From positions 2,108,001-2,172,000 of the forward strand of contig CM022368.1 in NCBI GenBank assembly GCA_011800155.1: a stretch of 64,000 nucleotides of DNA, in the 5' to 3' direction. This DNA comes from Flammulina velutipes. Taxonomy: Eukaryota; Basidiomycota; Agaricomycetes; Agaricales; Physalacriaceae. The position numbers and the translations under genes are program-made. Positions 50,388-61,655 of this stretch are shown piece after piece (within the stretch, counting starts at the first letter, position 1; each line of letters starts with the position of its first letter). The notes below the pieces were generated by a model that was given only the letters and a program-made list of their open reading frames with translations, ran no database searches and was not told the origin of the DNA.

Positions 50388-51125
50388 ATGTCGCGAAAAC
50401 TACTCGTCCTCGACCTGAACGGAACGCTCCTTCATCGTCCCAAAACCAACCGGAAACAACTACATAAAAGACCATATCTCTCCACTTTTACTGCATTCCT
50501 CTTCCACCCAGAAACTAGGAAATGGATGGACACGATGGTTTGGAGCTCTGCGCAGCCTCAGAACGTGCAGAAGATGGTCTCCACAGCATTCGGAAAGCAC
50601 GAGTCGAGGCTGCTAGACGTATGGGCGCGCGACAAAATGGGGCTGACGCCTATGCAGTATTCGAAGAAAGTTCAGACCACCAAGGATCTTCGGAAAATCT
50701 GGTCGAAACATAAAGCACATAGCGCAAAGTCTACTCTCCTCCTCGATGATTCCCCTGCGAAAGCATTCTATCAACCCAATAATCATATATGTTTATTGGA
50801 ATATATCCGCACGCCCCCACCACCCGCCTCGACGAGTCCTGCAGAGGATCTAGCAGCTCAGATAGGCGCTCTCAGTCTTGACAAGCCTGACGCGTCTCTC
50901 GACAAGACGCTCCTTGCCATCATCGGCATCCTTACAAAACTCAAGGACGAACAGGACGTCCAACAGTGGATAGCGAACAATGGTCTGTTTCGCGACAGAC
51001 CTCAGACGGGAGAGAGCGCTAAAGCAGAGGAATCATTCTGGTTCACGGACTCCGACATTTTTGCAGCTTGGATCGGTGCAGGAGAGGAAGCTTTACAGCA
51101 ACTAGATATCACATTAAACGTATAG
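50388..51125 (+). CDS. FCP1-homology (NIF/HAD-family) protein
   Basis: A single exon encodes 245 residues starting MSRKLLVLDLNGTLLHRPK. The FCP1-homology fold is shown by RPYLSTFTAF, DTMVWSSAQPQNVQKMV, WARDKMGL and STLLLDDSPAKAF with NHICLLEY. HAD phosphatases need DxDxT; here it is DLNGT, so the first Asp nucleophile is kept but the second, the general acid/base, is Asn. The LLDDS motif that binds Mg is intact. The protein may be a weak phosphatase, a different HAD activity or a binding protein. Relatives include Tim50- and Fcp1-like proteins, but there is no presequence or membrane span. The stop lies six bases from that of convergent POL5. Confidence 0.75.
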   Translation: MSRKLLVLDLNGTLLHRPKTNRKQLHKRPYLSTFTAFLFHPETRKWMDTMVWSSAQPQNVQKMVSTAFGKHESRLLDVWARDKMGLTPMQYSKKVQTTKDLRKIWSKHKAHSAKSTLLLDDSPAKAFYQPNNHICLLEYIRTPPPPASTSPAEDLAAQIGALSLDKPDASLDKTLLAIIGILTKLKDEQDVQQWIANNGLFRDRPQTGESAKAEESFWFTDSDIFAAWIGAGEEALQQLDITLNV

Positions 51126-51131
51126 ATCCGA

Positions 51132-54100
51132 CTAGGTTTTTGACCGTTTTTTCCGACGCTTTCCTTCTATCGGTTCACCTGGTATAATGTCATCTCCTTT
51201 TCTCTTCACACCTGCCTTGGCCTGCCCCTCGGGTTTACCCTTGGCCACCTTAACGATCTGTTGGCAAAGCGCCGGTAGCGCCGGTGATGATTTTAACGTC
51301 GGCGAGCTAGTTAATTTGTCGGCCAACTTTTGCCATTTCTTCGGCGTCCACACAGTATCCACGTCCACGGAGGGAAGCCGCAATGTCTGCCGAATCGCAG
51401 ATAACGCCAGCTTGAGCACATCTTTGACTTGAGCGACGTTTAAAGTCGCCTTTTCCTCGCATGCTTCGGAGACGAGAGTGTATAACGACTTGCGGAGGGA
51501 TGTCATGAAACTGATGACCTCCTCATCTGGTATTTCCTAATAATCCGTTAGAATGAAGAAAGCTAGACAAAGGTTCCGGAACTCACCAGAGAGTGCAGGT
51601 TATTTAACAAGGATTGTAAAAGTCGTAGTGCCTGCATCTGCCTGTACGCATTAACGGCCTTGGCCGAAAGATCCAACAAGGGCTGACGCAGCTTCCACGC
51701 AAGGCCCGTGAACTTGTTTACAAAGTCCTGGAAGAATACTGGACTCAACGCCGAGTTCTTCCGCGTCAAAAAGTCTTCCAGTGTATCACTATACAGCTTG
51801 ACCACTTTATCCTCGGCTTGCTGATGTACCATGATCTTTGAGAGATATAGACAACATGCGCAAATCGTGGCAGAGACGTCGGAACGGGATTTGCGCACAC
51901 GGGTATGTAAGGCTTCAGCGACTTCTTCGACCTTGTCCAGAGGAGCATCCATGGGGACGTCTTTCGATTTGCCAATGCGAGAGCGTAGGATACCTTGCGC
52001 CTTGTCAATGAGCTGTTTCTCGTCGGAGCCAGAAGAGGTAGTGATGGTGATGAGGGGAAGGATAAGAGAGATGACGAGCGGGCTGGTAGGCTGCTTTTTG
52101 ACAAAGAGATCGACCAAATCAAGAACCCTGTTCTTGAAATGTGTCGCTTCACGTTGAGCATCCACGTCTAAAAAGATGTAAACAGGATTGCCAGGATGAT
52201 CGAATAATTGGGAAGCTACCTTTGCCTGATTTTCGCTCCTGCATTCGAGACTTGAACACGGCAGCCAGTTGACCGTCAAGCGCAAGCATTTGGTCGTCGT
52301 CCATGACCACTTCGTCCTCTTCGTCAGAATCTCCAGTGACAGGTTCGACTCCATTCATCTTCAAAGCTTCGAGAATCTTGTTCTTCAGCTCTTCATCCAC
52401 TTCTTCATCGTCATCGTCATCATCGTCCTCTTCACCTTCATCATCGTCGCTGTCACTATCCTCGTCGTCTTCCCCTTCTTGTTCTTCGCCCACCTCTGCA
52501 TCTTCCATGTCTTCGTCGCTATCTTCTTCATTTTGCGTAGGATCGCGACGTTCAAGTTGCTAAAATTTTGTCAACCATACATCCTTGTCACTCTGCAGAA
52601 ATAAACTCACAGCGATAATTAAATCGATGGAAGTCTCCGTGACGGAAGCCGACAGGAAAGCAAAGACCGTATTGCCAAGGGTTCTCAGGTAAGCAGACGA
52701 TTTTTCGAGGAGTCCAATGATGATATCGACAAGACCGTCTATGGGCGCAGGTCCATCTTCTGTCGGTTTCTCTGCCTTTTTGCTCTTCTTAGATTTCCCC
52801 TTCGGCGCGAACTGTTTGGCGAATGATATACAGGACTAATGTATAAAATTAGTCAGAGTGACCAGGAGGAACATTGTAAACTTACCTCCAAAGTCTCAGT
52901 ATCCCAAGATTCGCCATCTGAGCAAAATTCGGCAACGAGTAGCCCAGCCAAGAGAAGTCGACATCCTTGTGCAGCCTCTTTGACAGCTTCGTCAGATTGC
53001 GGTTGTTGCAACTGAGTGTCCAAAGTTAGGACTTGAGTCTGCAGATCCTGACGTTCAGTGTCAAGTTCTGTCAAGGGCGATAGATGCTTCGGGTCTTGGT
53101 GCAGCGCCTCGATAATGGTGAGGGTTCGTTGTATCCAGAATTCTCCTGTTGTCGTTACACCGGTGGAGCGAGTCGGTTTGTCGTCTTCTTCAAGTTAGTC
53201 AACGAGGTCATAAAAACATTGCGATAACTGACCTATTTTCACAGTTGTAGTTTGCGTGGTCAAGTCGCCTAGGCAAGATATTAAACGCGCTCGACAGGCT
53301 GCTCTGAGTGCGTCGGACAAGGGAGGCTTGACAAGTGATTGTGTCTGGGAAGCATGTCAGGTCTTTTGTCAGGTAACGAAATATGGCCTGCGACTTACAC
53401 CACTATACGTCTTTTGTTTCGTGGGTTTCCGAAGAATGAACAGCCCATTTACCGCTAGCCATTCTAGTATACTTTGAATCCACTTGTCATCCTTCGGCAC
53501 AGAGCCATTCCGGATTAGAGCCGCTAGTTGGTCAATTATCCATGAGCGGCGAGCAGTGACAGCCTCCACGTCGTTTCTGAAAAATAGTCAGAAGGAGTCG
53601 CGGTACTTGGATTCGACAACATACACGTCTACACCATCGCAATTATTGAACTGAGCGATGAGATGGTCCACGTATTGGATGATTCCGTCAGCACTCATAG
53701 ACGCCAAGATGGTTTCGACCGTTTTTGTGCGAGTCAGCTTGTCGAACTGAGGGCTCCCGTTTGCGCCTGTCAGCTGCACAATGAGGCCCATACCAAGTTG
53801 AGGACGTTCTTTCACCAGAGTCGCCACGTCGGATGCCTGATGAAGATAAATGACATGATCGTTTCAATTCATAAAGTTCTTACCGCTTGCTTTGCAGCCT
53901 TATGCAGATACCGATCCGGCTTGGACAAGTGATTTATCCACGTTCGCATAAAGTTCTTCGTGAACACCATAGGCAAGACATCTTCAGAAAGGCGTGGCAA
54001 TGCCCGCTGGAATATCTGAAGGCCCCAGTATTTCCTCTGCGTAGACGAAGTCGAAGAAAACAAGGATTCTAAAGATCGTTGAATACGGAATGAAGTGCAA

Positions 54101-55189
54101 AATGAGAAACAAATTCACCATCGACGACAATCCTGAAGAATTCTGCAAAATTGCCACTCGGTGTGCCTTTTTTGGGAGGGTCTTTGGGGAGGAGGTGCTC
54201 CAGGAGTACGTTCCATACAAAGTGAAGTTCTGGCTTGGCAGCCGCTCCGCCAGTTTTTGAACCCTCTTGATCGTCAGCGTCCTAAATAAGTGTCAGAAGT
54301 AGCCATAATAAGAGAAGACACAACAGACCTTCAAGATTTGAGCCAGCGCATGGAGGTTAGACGTGCTCAATAATTCCGGGTTGGAGAACGTCGGCGCGGT
54401 GTATTTTCGCCAGTCAATGTCAGGCTTCGCGCTTTGTATTTTGAGAGTCAACGCGACTTTTTCGGGAGACCAGAGTGGGTCCTTCTCGTAAACAGTTTCC
54501 AAAAAATATTGGAACCCGTCCTCTTTCCAGGGTGTAGTAGAGGACTGTAGTGCATCCAATACGAGGACCAGCGTCCATGCTACGCTTTCGCGTAACCAGC
54601 TCTTCTTCTCTCCTATGGAATGTAGTTCGTCCATGATTTCTTTGAACGCAAGAAGGGTGGATGCGTCGGGGGCGGATGACGGGGATTGGGTCAATGGATC
54701 TGTCCGAACTAAAAGTCCTGACTGGATAATTGCAGTGATGCCAAAAAGCCGAGCGAAAAGGTTGTCCCTCTCTTCCTGTCCAGACATTGCCTTTTGCATT
54801 TTGGTGGATGCCATGAGGATGGAGAATATCTGCAAGCAGGTAAAATTTTGGACTCTGGATAGCAGCTAAACCAGGACGGTTAGCGATTGAACGGCGAACA
54901 TGTAGATGCTCACCTCGGTCAACGCCACCGAAAAGCCTAGCCTGCTGCTTTCTCTCGGACTTGCGAGACCTCGGATGAGCCTGCGTATCGAGTAGGAGAT
55001 ATCCGGTGCATTATACTTGTCGAGAGGATCTATCGAGTCCTCTTCATCTTCTCCTTCAGAATTTTCCGATGAATATGAGAACCGCGCCTGGAATTGTTCG
55101 AGCGACGATACGAGCTTGACCGACGAGTCTATACGCTCCTTTTTTGAGGCCGAAGAGAGATTCCAGAACAGCGGGAGCGTCGTCGACAT
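51132..55189 (-). CDS. POL5: POL5 / MYBBP1A-like nucleolar protein
   Basis: This large multi-exon gene encodes over 1,100 residues. The start reads MSTTLPLFWNLSSASKKERI, followed by an acidic Ser stretch and YSIRRLIRGLASPRESSRLG, the POL5 signature. HEAT-like helices make up most of the chain (for example KKSWLRESVAWTLVLVLDAL and NFMRTWINHLSKPDRYLHKA). Near the C-terminal third is a strongly acidic block (DDDDDDDEEVDEEL) and then LDGQLAAVFKSR, also typical. The end is basic (GKRRKKRSKT). Despite the old name DNA polymerase phi, Pol5 acts in rRNA transcription and 60S maturation. Its 3' UTR must overlap that of the convergent FCP1-like gene. Confidence 0.87.
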
Positions 55190-55338
55190 CGCGGTTCAAT
55201 CAAAATCGTAAAAATGAATGTTTGCTCAAGCTGTGTCATCCGGACCGATCTTCCGGGACAATGCTGCTATTGAAATGCGTAGGTAATAGTGTTTACTTTG
55301 TGCTTATGGTATACGGTCCATGTATGAATGTGTATCAG

Positions 55339-56085
55339 TCAGAAGTGAGAATAATGCCCTTTCACCCCCAGGCGACACTTCATACAATCCACCCGCGGCC
55401 CCATGGTGAATCGCTGCTTTTTCGGAGATGTACAGGCGCTGGGAATTGGTGTCGAGTCCATGCTCATCATGCTTGCTTCGCGTTTGGGTGTACGTAGGCC
55501 TGCAACCAGATCGCTCCCTTCAGTTCTCCGAGTCGTTTCGGGTGTAGGCGGTAGGACAGCAATTGTTGGGGGCTGCTGAGGAACATGTAGAGTCGAACCA
55601 TACATTTGTTGGTGGCCTGGTCTGCTGTAGCTTTCGGCGTGAGAGTATCTTGAGGGGAAGGAATTCGCAGGTGCTGTAGGCCCCGGAGCTTCGTCCATGT
55701 CCTAGCGGTTGTCAGCATAAGATGGATCGTACAGGAATAAGAGGGCATACCACATCTTCTGTAGAGGGAGAAGGGGAGTTTGAAGCTAGAGGTGTTCCGA
55801 TACTCAGACCATCCGTTTGCTGCACCCAATCTTCTGACGGCTGTCGACTTCCAGGCTGTGAAGGGAATAACGGAGCTGAGAAATTGTTCCCTGTCGAAAT
55901 AGATATACGTTTCTAAATAATATAGTATGGAAAGTTAGAGTGGATGAGAGAGCACTGAGTGCGACACGCACTGTGGGGCGCTGCGACGGACTGTCTTCGT
56001 CAAATGAGCGTGCGCGCTTTGTGCCCAGGTTGGGATACACGGCCATACGGTGGAATGACGCCGAGTGTTGCATATCGACTTCCAT
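55339..56085 (-). CDS. Unknown basidiomycete-type protein with C-terminal CxxC
   Basis: Three exons (the first 56085-55972) give about 205 residues. It begins MEVDMQHSASFHRM and has TKRARSFDEDSP, a possible nuclear signal, then long Pro/Ser-rich disorder. The last 35 residues look conserved: SPKKQRFTMGPR then VDCMKCRLGVKGHYSHF. The CMKC pair and a His in that end could bind metal. There is no signal peptide or span. I cannot name the family; the short C-terminal motif is the only part likely to be under strong constraint. Confidence 0.6.
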
Positions 56086-56440
56086 TCTACGAAATGGTCG
56101 GAGGAATAAAAGGTGGTGATGGTGGTGGTAGTATCAGTAGGGCCAATCTATTTATCTCCGACGTTTAGGGCATTTCACTTTGCGATCACGTGTATCCACG
56201 CGACGCGTCACAACAATGTCAATTGTGGCCTCCATTCGAGTCCATTGTCACTCCATTGTCATCTTCATTATACTCGAAACCATGTTGTATCCTTGCAAAT
56301 CTCAACTTTTCATCGTCGAAAACTAATGCATATCCAGCAAACATTGTATTGTACAAACACTATACCACGATGACAGAATCTAACCTTTTTCTAATAACAC
56401 ACAATCTATGCATTCTAGAAAAGTCCCAAGATACTGAGAC
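56086..56440. other. Intergenic region
   Basis: It should hold the promoter of the upstream unknown gene and the 3' UTR of trehalose phosphorylase. A GGTGATGGTGGTGGTAG run (56111-56129) is a minor simple repeat. No gene is seen. Confidence 0.5.
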
Positions 56441-59259
56441 CTATCCTTGCAGATCCAGAGGCGCGCGCGGTAGCTTGGGCTCACCCGGAGCATACGGCTC
56501 TCCGGTCTCTTCACGCAGCATGTCATTCAACCACGCACCCTTGGGCTGAATCTTGACACCACGAGAATACATGACAGCAAGATACAGCCACGCAGCCGCA
56601 TTACCAACCGTCCCAACTTCGTCAGACACATGAGTCTTGGCGTACTGGCTCATAGTCCTGTGCAACTCCTCGTCGGTGTACAAGTCGAAGAGGTGCTTCG
56701 CAACAGCAGCATTGTCGCCAGGAGTAGTGAGATATCCGGACTTGCCGTGCTCCACCTGGAGAGGAATTCCTCCAGTCTTGGACGCGACAATAGGGATACC
56801 TGTGTGGATAGCCTCGGAGACTTTGACTTCGAAACCCTCCCGGGTCGATAGTTGGAGTGCAATCTTCGCATTCGACATCAACGCGTTGAGGACTAAACCA
56901 TGGGTCAGTACAGATCGATGTACAAACCCAAAGACTTACGTTGGTCAGAAGGCGGGATCCTCATGACAACAAAGTCGTGAGCAAACTCCTTGTAAGCATC
57001 GGAGTAGATAAGCTGAATGACTTCGTCGTAGATGATGGAGGCATCGGGATCATCAACAGCACCTAGATGAACTTCAGTTTCGGAGTAAAACCAGGAAGCT
57101 TAAGCACATACCGTGGCCACAAATCAACATTTGCGGGTGGTCCTCCTCGTCCATCTCTGGCGCATTTGCTTTGAGAAGACGACGGAATCTTACATACGAG
57201 TCGATGACGTTGGGAATACCCTTCGCTGGATCAAAGCGAGCCACTTGCACGATGTAGTTGCGGTGGGGCCAACCGAGTTCGTTCATCTTTTCCTTGACGC
57301 AAAGATTGTGGAACTCCCCCATATAGAACGCGGAATCCCAGGCGGAGAGTTCTTTGTTCAAGCCATCGAGCCTGCGGTAGAGAATCAATATCTTACACCA
57401 TGATGAGCTCCACCGGTACTAACCAATCAGTGGCAGCACCCAACAGAGCTAGTTTCTCGATGGGAACATCACTGGGGACAAACTTGTTAACGGGGTGGCC
57501 TACGGAGGGAGAGAGGTCAATTAATAATCAAAATAGAAGTACCTAAAGAACACGTACTGATGAATAGGTCGGCCAGCTGGATGTTATTCCAGAGATACTT
57601 CCATACTTCTTCTTGGGGAGACCCAGGAACGTGCACCAAGTCGCTTCGGATTTCAATGTGTGAGCGATAGACAATTGGTAACTCGGGTCGAAGTTTTTTG
57701 ATGAGAGGGATGAGACCCGGCATTTGAGGATCATCTAAAATGGCGGCCGCCAATTAAGTTACTATTGAATATGAACAAGGAGAATTGAACATACCGATGA
57801 ACGCCACATCAACACCACCTGGAGCTAGTGGGCCGCCTTCGGCAGTCCAGCGCAAACCGTTCTTCAGTATCCACGCATCAAATGCATCTTTGGCTTCTTT
57901 GGTGAGTCGAAGGTCGGGGGATGCGACGCCTTGAAGGATGTTGTGGTTGTTCTTTGTAGTTCTGAAGACGGCAGGCGAGGGGTTAGGAACATACCTGTCC
58001 GAAAGAATCCGTAAGTACAAACGTGTGTTACACGCATTCAAACTTCTGACTTACCATGCGACGTCGACGTCCAGGGCGGACAAAAATCTGATGAGGGCAT
58101 GTCGCATCTACATGCACGAGTTAGGAGACCGGTAGGGCATTGTGTGGGACATGTCTTACCAGGGCAACTCCACCTATAATTGATAGACCGGTGAGGATCG
58201 TTCATATGATGTGGGGAAGATACGCACCTCCTTGTGGGGTAGAAGAGAAGAAACCGATCTTGATCTGCTTCTCTCGGAGTTCGTCGGCGAGCTTGACGAC
58301 TGCGTTCCATGTTCTGTAGAAAAGTAACTTGAGTCCAAGGTCGGATAGGACAAGAAAAATGTAGATACCCAGTGCTAACAGTCTTCTTGTATTCATCGAG
58401 ATCATCGAGTAGATGAATTTTACCAGCGGCATCTACGGTGACCTGGTTACGAGGTCCGATACTGAGACGCGGGTTGTTGTTGGGACCAAAGTACAAGATG
58501 GATTTACGGGCTGCGGAATCGGCCTGTTCGTCTAGAGTGCGCAAAATAGGCAGACGCCCGGCGACGTTGTTGGGAGTAGGGACCAGCAAGCTGGCTGCCG
58601 ACTTGTGGGCAGACTCGATGTACGCGGTGGGCGTATCGGCACCAGAAGGAACATATGAACCCGTTGTGGAGATTCTGTGCTTGATGTTAGGACGCGTCGC
58701 CGAGTCAGAGTGGTAAGGTTTGATGTTGAAGACGATGGGCACGATGTCCAAGTCCAGCCAGAGGCGGGTGCACAAGTTTGGACACTTCACACTTGTCACG
58801 ATGTGAACGATGAGAAGTAGTAGATTCGTACCTCGCGAAGAAGGGAGAGAGTGACACCGGCGCCCAAGAACTTGCAGAGATGTTCATCGGAGAACTCGCG
58901 AAGCGTCTTGAGGACGAGTTTCTCGATGTCCTTGGAGGTCGTGTCGATTTCACCGACAACATAGGGGATGGTGACTGCCGAGTAATCGGTAGTGTAGACG
59001 CCATCGTGGACGGATAGGGCGACCATAAACTCTGTGCTGTCGTTGATGGTGCTGCCCGCGATTCCGACCCACATGGGCTGATAGTGGGATATTGTTAGAT
59101 GAGTAGACGGCGCGGAGGAAAGAGACTGACGGTCAAACTGGAGAACTTTGCAGCCGCGACATGGGGCCTCTGAGCACCGGTCGCGGTGGAGGAGAGACGC
59201 CTCCTGACTGCAGCTGAAGGCTTGGATTCGAAACGATAGTCCTGGGGCGAAGGCGACAT
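56441..59259 (-). CDS. Trehalose phosphorylase (configuration-retaining, GT4-type)
   Basis: A multi-exon gene of roughly 730-750 codons, the size of basidiomycete trehalose phosphorylases. The enzyme reversibly splits trehalose with phosphate to alpha-glucose-1-phosphate and glucose, without inverting the anomer. It starts MSPSPQDYRFESKPSAA and continues PMWVGIAGSTINDSTEFMVA. The GT-B core has KIGFFSSTPQGG, PIVYRSHIEIRSD, HPVNKFVP, NYIVQVARFDPAKGIPNVID and QMLICGHG. The sugar-nucleotide or phosphate site motif is STREGFEVKVSEAIHTGIPI. The C-terminus LYLAVMYSRGVKIQPKGAWL is typical. Retaining fungal trehalose phosphorylases are well known from mushrooms, which supports the taxonomic call. Confidence 0.93.
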
Positions 59260-59295
59260 GGAAGATGAAAGCAGGAAACAACGAGGACGAGCAGC

Positions 59296-59303
59296 TTTAT
59301 ATA
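59296..59303 (-). promoter_or_regulatory. TATA box of the trehalose phosphorylase gene
   Basis: TATATAAA on the minus strand lies 37 bp before the ATG. It is one of the clearest TATA boxes in the window and fits an inducible gene. Confidence 0.45.
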
Positions 59304-59404
59304 GACAAAAGGCTAGGCCTAAGTACGTGACCGCCTTGAGGTTGCAAAGGCTACGGCATCGGGTGGATCCAGATTCATAACTTGAGTGAGACAGGACGAT
59401 GTCA

Positions 59405-59428
59405 TGTCACTGCGTCACAGTCCGTCAC
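59405..59428 (+). promoter_or_regulatory. Three TGTCAC/CGTCAC boxes
   Basis: TGTCAC at 59405 and CGTCAC at 59413 and 59423 form an 8-10 bp spaced direct series just before the BRF-like start. CGTCA is the half-site of CRE/ATF-type bZIP factors. Its use here is inferred. Confidence 0.3.
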
Positions 59429-59448
59429 ACTTTTGGACTCTGTCCATC

Positions 59449-61343
59449 ATGGCCCCGCCCTGCGTCGAGTGTGGCGGCGCAACGGTCTGGGACGACGACG
59501 CGGCCTCCGAAATCTGCACGACATGCGGAACGCTCGTCGACGCGTCGCAGTCCATCCTCACTACCGGCCTCGAGTACCGCGCGGACTCGACCTCGACTTC
59601 ATGGAACATCCAGGCGGCAAATCAAAATTCAACCCTAAAATCTCTTCGAAATCCAAACTGGCAACTCTCTGGACAAGGAAAAGAGGCCAGAGACAGGCAG
59701 AATGCCGTAAGGACAGTTTACTCTGCTTTCATTTGATCTTCTCAATTCCATCTCGTTAGGCAGCCATGAATCAGTATATTACGTCTCTTGCATCCGCGCT
59801 GTCTGTCCCAGGTCTATCTCTGCGCGCTTCTGCACTCTTCTCACAGGCCATGACAGTCGGTCACCTGCAATGGGGCCGAAAGGCAAACCTTGTCGCTGGT
59901 GCATGCCTCGCTATTGCCCTTCGCGAATCAAAGAGACCGGACTTCCGCCACGACATCGCGTCGCTTCTCAATCAGAAACCAACCCAGCTGACCCGCGTTC
60001 TTGCCGTCGTCCTATCCTTGCTCAACATGTCGCTCGCTCCCAAGGATCCCTCTTTCTACCTTCCATCCCTCCAAGTCTGCCTCACAACTGCACTCGGCGG
60101 GTCCGGAGACTCGCAACCTGCGCACACACTTCCAAATTCTCTCATCACCCTCCTCAAGCCCTTATCCATGAACTCAGTTCTCAGCACCGCCCATGCGCTT
60201 TCTGATTTGCTAGCACGGTCCCCGTCCCCTGGTTCTAACTCCGCCATAAAGGCTTCAGCCGTCGCCATCTTCATACTTTCCCTTGAAGGACAAGCTCGAA
60301 CAAGCTTTCAAGGGCTGGGAGAACTGGCCGCCTTCCTGGCAGCGAGATTCCAGGTTGGAAAAGGCACAGTCATGAAGCGCTACAAGGCTATCGAAGATGA
60401 ACTAGTAGCTATGATGGGCAAGATACCATGGTTGGATCAGTACGAGAAAAAAGCCAACGGCCGCGCAAAGGTCGCTAAACGACGTCTCATTTCTCGTAGC
60501 CTTCCTGACATCCTCACGTGGGGCACAAACTCTTGGAAGGCAATGCTTCAAGACCTTGAAGAGCCCAAACTCATATTGGATGACGAACAAGAAGCCGACG
60601 GTCAAAGTGGCTCGGTACCTTCTACCACACCTAGACCACTTTCGCCGTTATCACCACGGCATACAACATCACGACCGCCGAAACAACAAAATCTTCGCCA
60701 CACTCTTTCCGAAGCGAGTCAGTTTCTCCTTAATCCTCTCTCTGCATCAATACCTTCATTAACCTCCCGCACTTTCAAATGCCCTTCGTCGGAATCGACG
60801 CATTCGATGCCGCTCACGTCTTATCTCCTCATGGCCCCGACGGACGCGATACAGCAGGCCAAGAAACCAACTCGTCTTCAAATGCTCAGCGCGTCCAAAC
60901 TTGGCTCCGACCTAGATGACGAGGAACTCTTTGCCGAAGGGGAGCTCGAAGGCTTCATGCGATGCGAATCTGAAGTGCAAATCATACGGCAGGTATGGGA
61001 ACACGAGAATCCAATCTTGGAGAAACCTTTCGTGGAACCGAAAATTAAAAGAAAGAGGAAGGCACCTGATGAACCCAAGGCACCGTCGAAGAGGGTGAAT
61101 AGAGAAGCCTTGGAGCGATTCATGAAGGATGTGGATGAAGATGATGCGGGCACGGCATTTACTGGCCTTGCGGTGGCTTTTGATGAGGACGAGAAGAGCG
61201 ACGAGGAGGACGCGGATGGGGAGACAGAGTTTAGCAAGATTCGTCGGGCGATGGAACATGGACTTCTTCAATCGTCGAGCTTCGTAGCCTCTCGGGATGA
61301 TGAAAGTGTCAGTGGGACCACTTTTGTGGAGGAGTGGTATTGA
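59449..61343 (+). CDS. TFIIB-family (BRF-type) transcription factor
   Basis: Two exons (59449-59706, 59760-61343) encode 613 residues. The N-terminal zinc ribbon is CVECGGATVWDDDAASEICTTCGT: two CxxC pairs 15 residues apart, as in TFIIB and Brf1. Two cyclin-like repeats follow: ITSLASALSVPGLSLRASAL with RKANLVAGACLAIALRES, and a second from about residue 200 with IKASAVAIFILSLEGQA. The C-terminal 300 residues are charged, with KRKRKAPDEPKAPSKR and acidic clusters. Brf1, the RNA polymerase III factor subunit, is the best guess, but its Brf homology blocks were not confirmed. An ATG in frame 45 bases upstream is also possible. Confidence 0.68.
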
Positions 61344-61655
61344 ATGTGCCCGCTATCATCGTCCATCGCCCAGGATCTGATTCAGATATTACCTTCACAT
61401 GTTTGATTTACCCAGGATTACCTTAGACTTTATTAAGTACATACATACTTACACTTCACTGTACCATTCACCATTATTGCATGTATCAAATGAATATGAT
61501 TAGCATTTATCTCATCCCAGCATTCATACAGTATGGTATTGAATACGTGACGTGCTGTATTATGATACCACCGAAACAAATCCAGATATAAAATTATGTG
61601 AGCGTGGCGCGTACAGTACAAGGCAACCGATAATCGATAAAGGAAAGTGGGCGCA
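61344..61655. other. Convergent intergenic region
   Basis: The 312 AT-rich bases hold the 3' UTRs of two convergent genes. Nothing else is seen. Confidence 0.5.
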
